The notes beneath the pieces were generated by a model. That model searched no databases and was not told the DNA's origin. It saw only the letters and a list, made by a program, of their open reading frames with translations. A program made the translations under genes and the position numbers. Shown here piece by piece: positions 1 through 6,431 of a stretch of 10,835 nucleotides of DNA. The stretch covers positions 1 through 10,835 of the forward strand of contig JAISBK010000167.1 of the NCBI GenBank assembly GCA_031266255.1. The letters are read 5' to 3'. This DNA comes from Treponema sp. (GTDB taxonomy: Bacteria; Spirochaetota; Spirochaetia; Treponematales; Breznakiellaceae). Each line of letters starts with the position of its first letter. Positions within the stretch are counted from its first letter, which is position 1.

Positions 1-1866
1 CAAGGGAGGAGACGTGAGTATAACCAGATCTCCTCCCGGAGCAAGCAGTAGTCGAGCTTCTTCGGCAAAACTACGGAAAACCGCAGCCCCAGCCCCTTTT
101 CGCCAAGGTTCCCGGGCAAGGATATGATCAAAGGATGCACAGGAAAAAAGGGCCTCCCCTGCTTCAGGGCTCGGAAGGGATCCCCCGGGGAAAACGGCAA
201 TTACCGGCTGCTCAAGCTCGTCCAGGGAAGCAGCATACCGAAGCAGTGCTTCCCGGGCAGCAGTGCTATCCACCAGTGCGGCACTCAAACCCTCAGGAGT
301 CCGACGGAGGCTTTCCCATAGGAGCAGGCCGTCATTGGCTGCAGGAATGAGCAGGCGGTCATGCCGTGAAATGCGGCATTGTCCCAGAATAGCGTCCCGG
401 TCAGCCATGAGCAGCGCGCTTCTCCCAGATTCAAGCCGCTTGAACCAGCCTTCCCGACCTTTGGAGGATGCTGACCAGGAAAGCCCTTCGAGCGCAGAAC
501 CAGTGTCTCCGTGGGTATCGCCCATGATAACCGCGATCTGGATTTCTCGCTTCTTGAGCACTTCTTCCCGGATTCGGCCCTCATAGCCTACGGCAGAAGG
601 GGTATAAAAGGTCTTTCCCCGTAAAGCCGTAGGTAGGTACTGTTGAGCCGCCCAATGATCCCGGTACGCATGGGGATAAATATACCCCTCCCCGTGGCCG
701 AAACTTACGCTATCCCGGTTTGGATCCCGCAAGTGATTGGGGACCTCTCCATCTTCGTTATCCACTTCCTTGAGGGCATCAAAAAAAGCCATAGCCGTAT
801 TGGACTTAGGCGCAGTAGCAAGGTACAGGCAGGCATGGGCCAAGGGGAAATTCCCCTCTGGAAAGCCTATCCGGTCAAAGGCTTCAGCGCAGGCAATAAC
901 CACCCCCAGGGCTTGGGGATCCGCCAGACCCACATCTTCGCTGGCTAGGATGATCATCCGCCTGAAGATAAAAACCGGATCTTCCCCTGCCCGAACCATC
1001 TTAGCAAGCCAGTACAAGGCGGCATCCGGGTCGCTTCCCCGGAGACTTTTGATAAAGGCGCTGATCGTGTCGAAATGGTAGTCTCCATCCCGGTCGTAGA
1101 GCACTGCCCGGCGTTGGATGCTTTCTTCCGCAGCTTCCAGGGATACCTGGATTTCAGTACCTTCCTTGGGGGGCCAGGATGCAGGACCAGTTTCAGTGGT
1201 TTCCACCGCGAGTTCCAGTGCGTTAAGGAGACTCCGGGCATCTCCCCCTGCCACGGCTACTAGGTGTTCGAGGCTGCCCTCCTCAAAGGAAACCCGCCAT
1301 TTCCCATACCCCCGCTCCCGGTCTTTGAGGGTACGTAAGGCGGTTTCCCGCAACGCCTCAGGGCTTAGGGGTTTAAGCTGAAATATCCGGCTCCGGCTTA
1401 CCAAAGCCCGGTTTACCTCGAAGAAGGGGTTTTCCGTGGTAGCCCCGATGAGGATAACCGTACCGTTTTCTACCCAGGGGAGGAGGGCGTCCTGTTGGGC
1501 CTTGTTCCAACGATGCACTTCATCCACAAAGAGGATGGTTCGTTTGTCGTAGAGTCGCCGCCGCTCATCAGAACGGTCTATTACCTCCCGGATATCCTTG
1601 ATACCGGTGAGGACCGCGTTGAGACTTTCAAAGGTACTTCGGGTGGTAAGGGCGATGACCCGGGCAAGGCTTGTTTTCCCTGTACCAGGAGGCCCGTAAA
1701 AGATCAGCGAGGAAAGCCTATCCGCCTGGATTGCCCGGCGTAACAAGCGTCCAGGGCCGAGGATGTGATCCTGCCCCACAATATCGTCCAGGGTTTGGGG
1801 CCGCATCCGATCTGCCAGAGGCCCTGAAGGATGCAGCTGAACCGTGAACAGTTCCCTATCCTGCAT
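1..1866 (-). CDS. rarA: RarA (MgsA) AAA+ ATPase fused to a methyltransferase-like C-terminal domain, 3' end outside window
   Basis: This is a replication-associated recombination ATPase, known to act at stalled forks with clamp loader, RecA and SSB in the cytoplasm. My translation is open for 622 codons from the ATG at 1866 to the window edge, with no stop. Walker A is GPPGTGKT (residues 58-65). Walker B and box are ILFVDEVHRW and NKAQQDALLP (111-130). Sensor 1 is IGATTENPFFEVN (140-152), followed by SRSR. The family tetramerisation part, with SEDVGLADP (309-317) and APKSN (352-356), ends near residue 430. RarA alone would be about 430-450 aa. Residues 440-622 and beyond form an added domain that looks like a class I methyltransferase: a beta-alpha segment RLLIPAANDG (504-513), an acid after the next strand (D533), and LLAPGGDLVIL (607-617). 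The glycine-rich loop is degraded (PAANDG rather than GAGTG), so SAM binding is doubtful. The gene lies 8 bases after the lipoprotein gene, without a good Shine-Dalgarno site, suggesting translational coupling. The RarA call is firm and the fold of the tail is inference. Confidence 0.93.
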   Translation of the reverse strand, partial: MQDRELFTVQLHPSGPLADRMRPQTLDDIVGQDHILGPGRLLRRAIQADRLSSLIFYGPPGTGKTSLARVIALTTRSTFESLNAVLTGIKDIREVIDRSDERRRLYDKRTILFVDEVHRWNKAQQDALLPWVENGTVILIGATTENPFFEVNRALVSRSRIFQLKPLSPEALRETALRTLKDRERGYGKWRVSFEEGSLEHLVAVAGGDARSLLNALELAVETTETGPASWPPKEGTEIQVSLEAAEESIQRRAVLYDRDGDYHFDTISAFIKSLRGSDPDAALYWLAKMVRAGEDPVFIFRRMIILASEDVGLADPQALGVVIACAEAFDRIGFPEGNFPLAHACLYLATAPKSNTAMAFFDALKEVDNEDGEVPNHLRDPNRDSVSFGHGEGYIYPHAYRDHWAAQQYLPTALRGKTFYTPSAVGYEGRIREEVLKKREIQIAVIMGDTHGDTGSALEGLSWSASSKGREGWFKRLESGRSALLMADRDAILGQCRISRHDRLLIPAANDGLLLWESLRRTPEGLSAALVDSTAAREALLRYAASLDELEQPVIAVFPGGSLPSPEAGEALFSCASFDHILAREPWRKGAGAAVFRSFAEEARLLLAPGGDLVILTSPPL

Positions 1867-1874
1867 AACGGGGC

Positions 1875-2948
1875 TTAAGGTTCAGCATTCCATTGATCGT
1901 TCCGGTAAGACCACAAGCCATTTTTAGTGGTTCCGGCAAACAGGATCCCATCCGGGGCCTGGTACAGGTTTACTATAGGATGTTTTCCTATGGACGAATA
2001 GTATTTATCATAATCTGAAACACTGGATGGCTCAGCTTTTCCAGGGGTTCTGAGGCCCAAGTCAGTAGAAAGCAGGCTACCATCGCTCAAGAGGATCTCC
2101 CGGTATCCGTGGGTAGCAGCGGTGGATCCTCCCTGTATACCCAAGAGCAACAGGGCATCTGTTTCTTCATTATCTTTCTTCCAAGCCGCAATAGCCCCGG
2201 TAAAGGTTACCCCTGATTCTTTCACCTGGGTAAAACTACTGGAATCACCGTAAAGTAAGGTTCCATCCCTGCGTACCCCTACCACCATGTCCTTCAAGGT
2301 AATCAACCCTATTACGGGCTCAGTGCCGGATCCGGAAACAAGGGTAAGCGTCTCCCCATTACGGGTATAAATCCCCGTCCCTGTTGCCAGGTAATAATCG
2401 GATCCATGGTTTACTGCTCCATAAAGGAATCCGCTGCCTCCGGTCAATTTCTGCAAAGTTTCGTCCACATCCCACAACATGACAAAGGTACTGGTATCGA
2501 TCATCGCACAGGCAAATAACGTGTCCTTGGCTCCATAAATGGACTGGATATTCTTATAAGTCGATGTAACCGGCTTCCAGTCTACATTGGTAGCTGAGGT
2601 ATCTAACGTGTACAGCGATGAGGAACCTGGTTTTCCAGTAAGGGCATATACCTGGTTAGTGGTGGCGGCCAACTCAAGGATCTGACCACCGGGGCCTCTG
2701 ATCCGCTGCCATCCTGTACCCTCATAGACGTGGATTGACTCGTTGAATTTACTGGCCACGTAGACCTTACCAGCTGCTGCCACTATATTGCTCGGCATCC
2801 CGACAATCCGCGGATCCACCGGTTCCACTTCCAGGGAAATACCATAGAAGATTGGATCCTGGTTACAAGCACCGAACAGGAGCGCTCCCAGGAGGACGCT
2901 CAAGGAGGCTAAACGTACCTTTCTAAAGACACCCAAATCCATGTTCAT
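1875..2948 (-). CDS. Predicted lipoprotein with beta-propeller-like repeats
   Basis: I do not recognise a named family. The 357-aa product starts with a basic and hydrophobic leader and a lipobox-like LLFGAC, which would place the lipidated cysteine at residue 28. Spirochaete lipoboxes are loose, so F at -3 is acceptable. The mature part has no further membrane helix. It is rich in short strand-turn units (for example GKVYVASKFNE, NQVYALTGKP, GIYTRNGETL, GILFAGTTKNGLW) separated by about 40-50 residues, as in sequence-poor beta-propeller proteins. It is probably anchored to a membrane facing the periplasm or cell surface. The start is well supported: GGGAGGAG (2951-2957 region) lies just before the ATG. 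It sits 8 bases after the outer-membrane barrel gene and 8 bases before rarA, so the three are probably one transcript. Partnership with the barrel protein is a guess from position. Confidence 0.8.
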   Translation of the reverse strand: MNMDLGVFRKVRLASLSVLLGALLFGACNQDPIFYGISLEVEPVDPRIVGMPSNIVAAAGKVYVASKFNESIHVYEGTGWQRIRGPGGQILELAATTNQVYALTGKPGSSSLYTLDTSATNVDWKPVTSTYKNIQSIYGAKDTLFACAMIDTSTFVMLWDVDETLQKLTGGSGFLYGAVNHGSDYYLATGTGIYTRNGETLTLVSGSGTEPVIGLITLKDMVVGVRRDGTLLYGDSSSFTQVKESGVTFTGAIAAWKKDNEETDALLLLGIQGGSTAATHGYREILLSDGSLLSTDLGLRTPGKAEPSSVSDYDKYYSSIGKHPIVNLYQAPDGILFAGTTKNGLWSYRNDQWNAEP

Positions 2949-2956
2949 ACTCCTCC

Positions 2957-3613
2957 CTAGAAGTGATAACGGGCGGCCAAAGTCAATTCCAGGAAATGAC
3001 CGCTCACGTCTTTAGCGCTCTCAGCGGTCCATTGAGGAACCCACCACCAGGCGCTGTTAAGGCCAAAAGACCAGTTTGAATTGAATCGAAAGAACCCAGA
3101 CACCATGCCTTTCATAAAGAATCCAAAATAGCCCTCATCCAGGTATCGTTGAGGTGCGGCTCCAACCGTGAGGCTAAAGGGAAATTCAAAACGACCCAAC
3201 ACCGCCTGGTACCCAGCCCTAAACCCAAAAGGAAACATATACAGCATATTCTTTCCCAAGGTTCCGGCAGCCATCAGTTCCAATTCGCCTCCCACAAACA
3301 AGTGAGAAGATAAAAAATAAGTATACGCTATGGAACCGGTACCACCGATAAGATTGACTTTATTGTCCAGGATCCCTCCATTACCCACAAAGAACAAAGG
3401 AAAGAGAACCCCTAAGGAGATGTTGAAAGTCTGATCCCCTTGAGCATAGAGGGAAGGCATTATCCCAGACCAATCTGAATCCAGGGGAGGCTCCTCGTTA
3501 GGGTCTTCCGCTTCCTGAGCACTGAGGGTACTGGGTAAGAACCCATACCATCCCGAGAACACCATGAAGAAAATGAAAAAAATGAAACGAAAGGAAGGTC
3601 CTTTTCCCACCAT
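2957..3613 (-). CDS. Small predicted outer-membrane beta-barrel protein
   Basis: The 218-aa product has a signal peptide: a basic start, a Phe-rich hydrophobic core (residues 8-26) and a likely cleavage after LSA (30-32), giving a mature N-terminus of QEAEDPNEE. The mature part alternates polar and non-polar residues with many aromatics (for example WSFGLNSAWWW, FEFPFSLTVG). It ends in LTLAARYHF, a C-terminal aromatic strand of the type recognised by the BamA assembly machinery. About eight strands fit in the 185 mature residues, comparable to OmpW- or OmpX-sized barrels. It may correspond to the OmpW-like proteins reported in treponemes, but I cannot confirm that by alignment. AGGGAG lies 4 bases before the ATG. 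It is the first substantial gene after the promoter at 3743-3771 and is followed closely by the lipoprotein gene. The barrel call is good; the substrate is unknown. Confidence 0.78.
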   Translation of the reverse strand: MVGKGPSFRFIFFIFFMVFSGWYGFLPSTLSAQEAEDPNEEPPLDSDWSGIMPSLYAQGDQTFNISLGVLFPLFFVGNGGILDNKVNLIGGTGSIAYTYFLSSHLFVGGELELMAAGTLGKNMLYMFPFGFRAGYQAVLGRFEFPFSLTVGAAPQRYLDEGYFGFFMKGMVSGFFRFNSNWSFGLNSAWWWVPQWTAESAKDVSGHFLELTLAARYHF

Positions 3614-3624
3614 ATAACTCCCTA

Positions 3625-3687
3625 TTACCGAAAAATGAGGTTCATGTTAAGGGCATGTTCCTTACGGACCTGGGTCAAAACACGCAT
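3625..3687 (-). CDS. Possible 20-codon leader peptide upstream of the barrel gene
   Basis: A short frame in the 5' leader of the barrel operon starts at an ATG (3687) with AAGGA 4 bases upstream. It ends at TAA 11 bases before the barrel gene's start. The peptide is basic and helical-looking (begins MRVLTQVRKEH, ends NLIFR). The same frame is open further upstream to a TTG at 3723, which would give 32 residues containing NAERNHKDL. An 8-codon frame starting at ATG 3709 ends in TGA, which overlaps this ATG as TGATG. It could be a translated leader, a remnant of a decayed gene, or chance. Only composition and the ribosome site support it. Confidence 0.25.
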   Translation of the reverse strand: MRVLTQVRKEHALNMNLIFR

Positions 3688-3742
3688 CAGGTCCTTATGG
3701 TTCCGCTCTGCATTAGTAAACAAACCGCCCTAGCCTTTTGTT

Positions 3743-3771
3743 ACTATACTGGATACCAAAGTTCTGTGCAA
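3743..3771 (-). promoter_or_regulatory. Sigma70-type promoter for the barrel-lipoprotein-rarA unit
   Basis: Read on the minus strand, TTGCAC (3771-3766) and TATAGT (3748-3743) are separated by exactly 17 bases. These match TTGACA in four of six positions and TATAAT in five of six. Transcription would begin near 3736, giving a leader of about 120 bases before the barrel gene. The site lies just past the stop of the SPFH gene, so the downstream unit can be expressed independently of it. Confidence 0.6.
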
Positions 3772-3788
3772 TTGTACCCGGTCCCGGC

Positions 3789-4595
3789 CTATTTTTCTTT
3801 GATACGCTGTTCCAGTTCCAGAAATTGTATCAGTATGGGGTATTTGGTCAGTAACTCTCCATATCGGGTAAGATCATCAAAGCGGATATGGGTAAGTATA
3901 CGGGTCTCAGGCTGCAAAGGCTCTTCGGAATGTATATATTCCTGCTGCTTGGCAAGATACCCTTCATACAGGGTCCGGAACTGCTGGTAGAGGCTAAGGT
4001 CAGGGAAACCCAGGGCCTTAATGGAACAAACCAGGTTTTCAATATCAGGAAAGACCCGCAGTATATCCCCTTCCAGGGCGGACAGCGAACCAGAACTCAG
4101 CAGTTCTTCGAGTTTTGCCAGATCCGTAGTGTATATCCGCAGACGCTGTCTGATAAAGGTCTCGATCTGAGAGGTCAGGTCTATTGCAAAGGCATCTAAA
4201 CCCGCTTGATCTGCGATGTGCCGGGTACTGGTAAGGGTAATCAAGGAATCCGGTTTAATCGTAAAGGAAAGGTTCACCGAGAGCCTATAGGTAAAATCGA
4301 GCGTAAACCCTGCGAAGGATGCATACTCTTTCCCCGATGGCAGGGTATCCTGGATGCTCAAGGATCGGCTTACCCGGTCCAGGGTAAACACCTGGATATC
4401 CGTATTGGTGGGAATCAGGTTATACCAAACCCACCGGAATGCTCCGGCCTGGATAAGCTTTGGATCCACCCCGTGGGTTTTAGAACGGAGTACTCCGTAG
4501 CAGCCGAGGGGAACCCTCAGTTGCACCCAACCAAAAAAGAATACCGTACCGCCTATGATGATGAGTATGACACATACCACAACAAATTTCCTCAT
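3789..4595 (-). CDS. SPFH/prohibitin-like protein with one N-terminal membrane anchor
   Basis: The 268-aa product has one N-terminal transmembrane segment (residues 5-23). After it comes a segment typical of band-7/SPFH starts: VPLGCYGVLRSKTHGVDPKLI (residues 28-48), then FRWVWYNLIPTNTDIQVF (53-70), in which a pore-lining or scaffold family usually has a 'G-Y-G-V and pro-thr-asn' pattern. The middle (about 90-200) shows alternating strands and a charged helix (SQIETFIRQRLR). The C-terminus is helical and charged (ELEQRIKEK). This fits a membrane scaffold facing the periplasm or cytoplasm, but the similarity is distant and no function is claimed. GAGGG lies 8 bases before the ATG. The gene is preceded by an unusual leader with dyads (4627-4713) and diverges from the membrane-protein/aroH/elyC unit. 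No clear terminator follows it. Confidence 0.6.
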   Translation of the reverse strand: MRKFVVVCVILIIIGGTVFFFGWVQLRVPLGCYGVLRSKTHGVDPKLIQAGAFRWVWYNLIPTNTDIQVFTLDRVSRSLSIQDTLPSGKEYASFAGFTLDFTYRLSVNLSFTIKPDSLITLTSTRHIADQAGLDAFAIDLTSQIETFIRQRLRIYTTDLAKLEELLSSGSLSALEGDILRVFPDIENLVCSIKALGFPDLSLYQQFRTLYEGYLAKQQEYIHSEEPLQPETRILTHIRFDDLTRYGELLTKYPILIQFLELEQRIKEK

Positions 4596-4626
4596 AATCC
4601 TTTCCCTCTAAATCTCTAAGGTTGCA

Positions 4627-4645
4627 AGACAAGCAGCACTTGTCT
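4627..4645. repeat. Inverted repeat, 7-base arms, 5-base loop
   Basis: AGACAAG (4627-4633) and CTTGTCT (4639-4645) are perfect reverse complements around CAGCA. On the minus strand it would form a hairpin about 30 bases before the SPFH start if the transcript begins further upstream. No T-run follows, so it is not a terminator. It could be a leader structure or an operator. Confidence 0.5.
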
Positions 4646-4647
4646 CC

Positions 4648-4665
4648 TCAAAACTGAAGTTTTGA
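4648..4665. repeat. Inverted repeat, 8-base arms, 2-base centre
   Basis: TCAAAACT (4648-4655) and AGTTTTGA (4658-4665) are perfect reverse complements about GA. It lies only two bases from the preceding dyad. The very short centre suits a DNA operator at least as well as an RNA hairpin (which would use a four-base loop). Confidence 0.5.
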
Positions 4666-4691
4666 AACAGCCTCATATCGTACTTATGGTT

Positions 4692-4713
4692 ATATTGCGT
4701 AATGCTGCAATAT
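4692..4713. repeat. Operator-like dyad ATATTGC-N8-GCAATAT
   Basis: Arms at 4692-4698 and 4707-4713 are perfect over 7 bases with an 8-base spacer (centre to centre about 15 bases, suitable for a dimeric DNA-binding protein). It sits in the divergent region between the SPFH gene and the aroH unit, about 75 bases upstream of the plus-strand -10 element, so it could control either side. Confidence 0.45.
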
Positions 4714-4783
4714 GTTTCGATTTTATTCCGTGTTCTTTTTATGTAGGGTACCTTCCTAGGGGTTTTATTAGTATGCTTCTATA

Positions 4784-4792
4784 TGATATAAT
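4784..4792 (+). promoter_or_regulatory. Extended -10 promoter for the membrane protein-aroH-elyC unit
   Basis: TGATATAAT (4784-4792) is a perfect TATAAT with the TG of an extended -10 element. The -35 region (TTTATT near 4764) is poor, which an extended -10 tolerates. The start point would be near 4799, about 43 bases before the ATG at 4842. Confidence 0.5.
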
Positions 4793-4841
4793 AAACTATG
4801 CAGTATGGAGCCACAAGCCTGTTTTTTAGGTACCCCTGCTT

Positions 4842-5189
4842 ATGACTACAAGCCGACCTGAAAGAAAACCGATCATCCTCATGTTAGTACAGCGGACGGT
4901 GTTGTTTTTCTTTGGGCTTTGTCTGCTCAGCCTTTTTCTATACGGCATTGGAACGAATCAGGGATTTATGGAAAAAACCCAGTTCATGCTGTTGCATATC
5001 ACGGTTATGGTAGGGCTTTTTATCGGGGTGGGTTCTCTGTATGGGATTGGTTTGGATCTATGGCTTGTCTTCCGTAAAAAATACCGGTATATCAGCGGTC
5101 TTGTTGGATTTCTGTGCTTAGGGAGCTTCGGTATCATTATAGCTGCCCTCGGATCATTTATTATGGTTCTTACCGAAGGAAACCCATGA
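4842..5189 (+). CDS. Unknown small membrane protein with three transmembrane helices
   Basis: I do not recognise this 115-aa protein. It has a short basic N-terminus (TTSRPERKP) and three hydrophobic segments, roughly residues 13-38, 47-75 and 83-111, with a basic loop FRKKYR (about 76-81) between the second and third. This predicts an inner-membrane protein with three passes. It has no cysteine pairs, histidine clusters or transport motifs that I can see. The start is not certain: only a weak AGG precedes ATG 4842, and a second ATG at 4881 would cut off the basic end. Its stop overlaps the start of the chorismate mutase gene in ATGA, so the two are translationally coupled. A role linked to aromatic metabolites or to the cell envelope is possible but only from context. 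Confidence 0.65.
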   Translation: MTTSRPERKPIILMLVQRTVLFFFGLCLLSLFLYGIGTNQGFMEKTQFMLLHITVMVGLFIGVGSLYGIGLDLWLVFRKKYRYISGLVGFLCLGSFGIIIAALGSFIMVLTEGNP

Positions 5190-5593
5190 AATTGAACCGA
5201 CAAGGTACAAAACGGCTTGCCGCATTGCGGGGCGCAACCCAGTGTAAGAACGAAGTCCAGGATATACAGGCCCAGGTGGTGGCCTTGTATGATGAACTAT
5301 TGCTCAAGAACCAGTTACAGGAGGAGGATCTGGTATCGCTCCTTTTTTCAGTAACCCCGGATCTGACGATGCAGAATCCTGCGGCAGCCTTGCGGCAATC
5401 TGGACGGGCACAGAATCTGGCCCTCTTTGCAGTTCAGGAAGCCGTGGTTCAGGGCAGTATGCCCAGGGTCATCAGGGTGCTCATGCACTGCTATCTTGAT
5501 GAAAGGGTAGGAATCGCTCATGTATACCGAAACGGTGCAGAGGTATTAAGACCAGATAGGGCGTATCCTTCAGCTTCATTGCATAAGGAATAA
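5186..5593 (+). CDS. aroH: Chorismate mutase, AroH type
   Basis: This 135-aa protein is predicted to convert chorismate to prephenate in phenylalanine and tyrosine synthesis, as a cytoplasmic trimer. Against the Bacillus subtilis AroH that I know, the landmarks are present: RGAT (15-18, Arg7 in B. subtilis), TPDL (57-60), ALR (68-70, Arg63), VQE (83-85, catalytic Glu78), IRVLM (96-100, catalytic Arg90), HVY (112-114, Tyr108) and VLRPD (120-124). Two active-site neighbours differ: Phe57 is replaced by N64, and Cys75 by A82. The start at 5186 is chosen because GAAGGA (5175-5180) lies 5 bases ahead and the family begins just before RGAT; the open frame further upstream is only the shadow of the preceding gene. 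It overlaps that gene by 4 bases. The monofunctional AroH type is less common than the AroQ type. No other shikimate-pathway gene is in the window. Confidence 0.9.
   Translation: MKLNRQGTKRLAALRGATQCKNEVQDIQAQVVALYDELLLKNQLQEEDLVSLLFSVTPDLTMQNPAAALRQSGRAQNLALFAVQEAVVQGSMPRVIRVLMHCYLDERVGIAHVYRNGAEVLRPDRAYPSASLHKE
5585..5589 (+). promoter_or_regulatory. Ribosome binding site of elyC inside the end of aroH
   Basis: AAGGA covers the last two codons of aroH. It has no ATG, GTG or TTG at the right distance in the elyC frame. The codon 8 bases downstream is ATA (5598-5600). The next canonical in-frame start, GTG at 5625, is 35 bases away and has no ribosome site of its own. Confidence 0.55.
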
Positions 5594-5624
5594 ACGTATA
5601 GTCTTTTTAGCAAAAATTGCTACG

Positions 5625-6431
5625 GTGTTTCTCTTGCCTCCGGGATGTATCATCGGGGGGATGCTTATCCTGGGATTTATCTTGCGCGGTAAACCCAAAT
5701 GTTCCTTGGTTAGATACCTGCTCGGGGGCTTAGGTGTTTTCTGCTACCTGCTTGCGATTGAGCCTGTCCAAGACCTGTTGCTCTGTCCCTTGGAGGATCG
5801 GTATCCGCCGTTATCAGTAGACGCGCTTTCGCGGGAACTGCTTGACGGGGTGGATGCCCTGGTGATCTTGGGCGGGGGAACGGTTCAGGGTTCCCCTGAA
5901 GGAGGAGCAAGCCGGGATAGTCTTTCTCCATCCGCCTTAAAAAGGCTGGTCTATGGGTTTAGTCTGAAGGAGATTTTTACCGGGGACTATGTGTTAGCAG
6001 GAGGCAAGGTGTTTGACTATGGACAGGAAGCAGAAGCTCAAGTGGCTGCGGAGGTTCTTAGGTCCCTGGGATTAGCGCCTGAACGAATCGTAACCGAGAC
6101 CGAGAGCCGGAACACCTGGCAAAATGCCCGAAATGTTGCTGAAGATTTCGGATACCACAAGATTATCCTGGTTACTTCCGCGTATCATATACCCAGGAGC
6201 GTGTTTTGTTTTGAGAAAAACGGTATCGCGGTGATTCCTGCGCCCACGGATTACTACGTTAGCCGGAACAAGCGATACGACCTGTTCAGTTTTCTGCCTT
6301 CTATGAGTGCTTTTGGGGGAACCTGGATAGCCCTGCATGAATATATGGGATTGTTACAGTATTGGCTGGTCTATGGCCGGTTCCTGGAGCAGTCAACCAA
6401 GCCTCAGGTCAGCCCTCGGGAAGCCTCATAA
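5625..6431 (+). CDS. elyC: ElyC/YdcF-type (DUF218) envelope protein
   Basis: ElyC-type proteins are inner-membrane proteins; in Escherichia coli ElyC affects peptidoglycan assembly and lipid-carrier use. Counted from GTG 5625, the product has two membrane segments (about 2-20 and 28-46). A DUF218 domain follows with VDALVILGGG (76-85), VLAGGKVFD (123-131), acid-rich TESRNTWQNA (159-168) and LVTSAYHIPRS (182-192). The EPVQDLLLCPLEDRYP stretch (46-61) matches the E. coli ElyC stretch after its second helix. The real N-terminus is probably longer: the in-frame residues upstream (VFLAKIATVFLLPP) match the ElyC start, which gives nearly the same length if reading begins at ATA 5598. The upstream frame closes at a TAA (5547-5549) with no canonical start between. 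The gene follows aroH closely, with its ribosome site inside it, and its last 23 bases overlap the end of rluB on the other strand. Family call firm; start unresolved. Confidence 0.85.
   Translation: MFLLPPGCIIGGMLILGFILRGKPKCSLVRYLLGGLGVFCYLLAIEPVQDLLLCPLEDRYPPLSVDALSRELLDGVDALVILGGGTVQGSPEGGASRDSLSPSALKRLVYGFSLKEIFTGDYVLAGGKVFDYGQEAEAQVAAEVLRSLGLAPERIVTETESRNTWQNARNVAEDFGYHKIILVTSAYHIPRSVFCFEKNGIAVIPAPTDYYVSRNKRYDLFSFLPSMSAFGGTWIALHEYMGLLQYWLVYGRFLEQSTKPQVSPREAS

Noticed and set aside
124..1743. Several open frames on the plus strand and other frames across the left end
   Set aside because: They lie inside the continuous minus-strand rarA frame, whose motifs are unmistakable, and none has recognisable domains.
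3655..3990. Plus-strand frame of 111 codons over the barrel leader and SPFH end
   Set aside because: It is antisense to the promoter region and to the SPFH gene, has no ribosome site and has an unlikely composition.
4681..4800. Minus-strand promoter for the SPFH gene
   Set aside because: Several AT-rich hexamers occur but none pairs with a -35 element at 16-18 bases, so I cannot place it.
5114..5185. Upstream extension of aroH to an ATG at 5114
   Set aside because: The extra residues are the shifted reading of the membrane protein gene; the GAAGGA site and the family start point to 5186.
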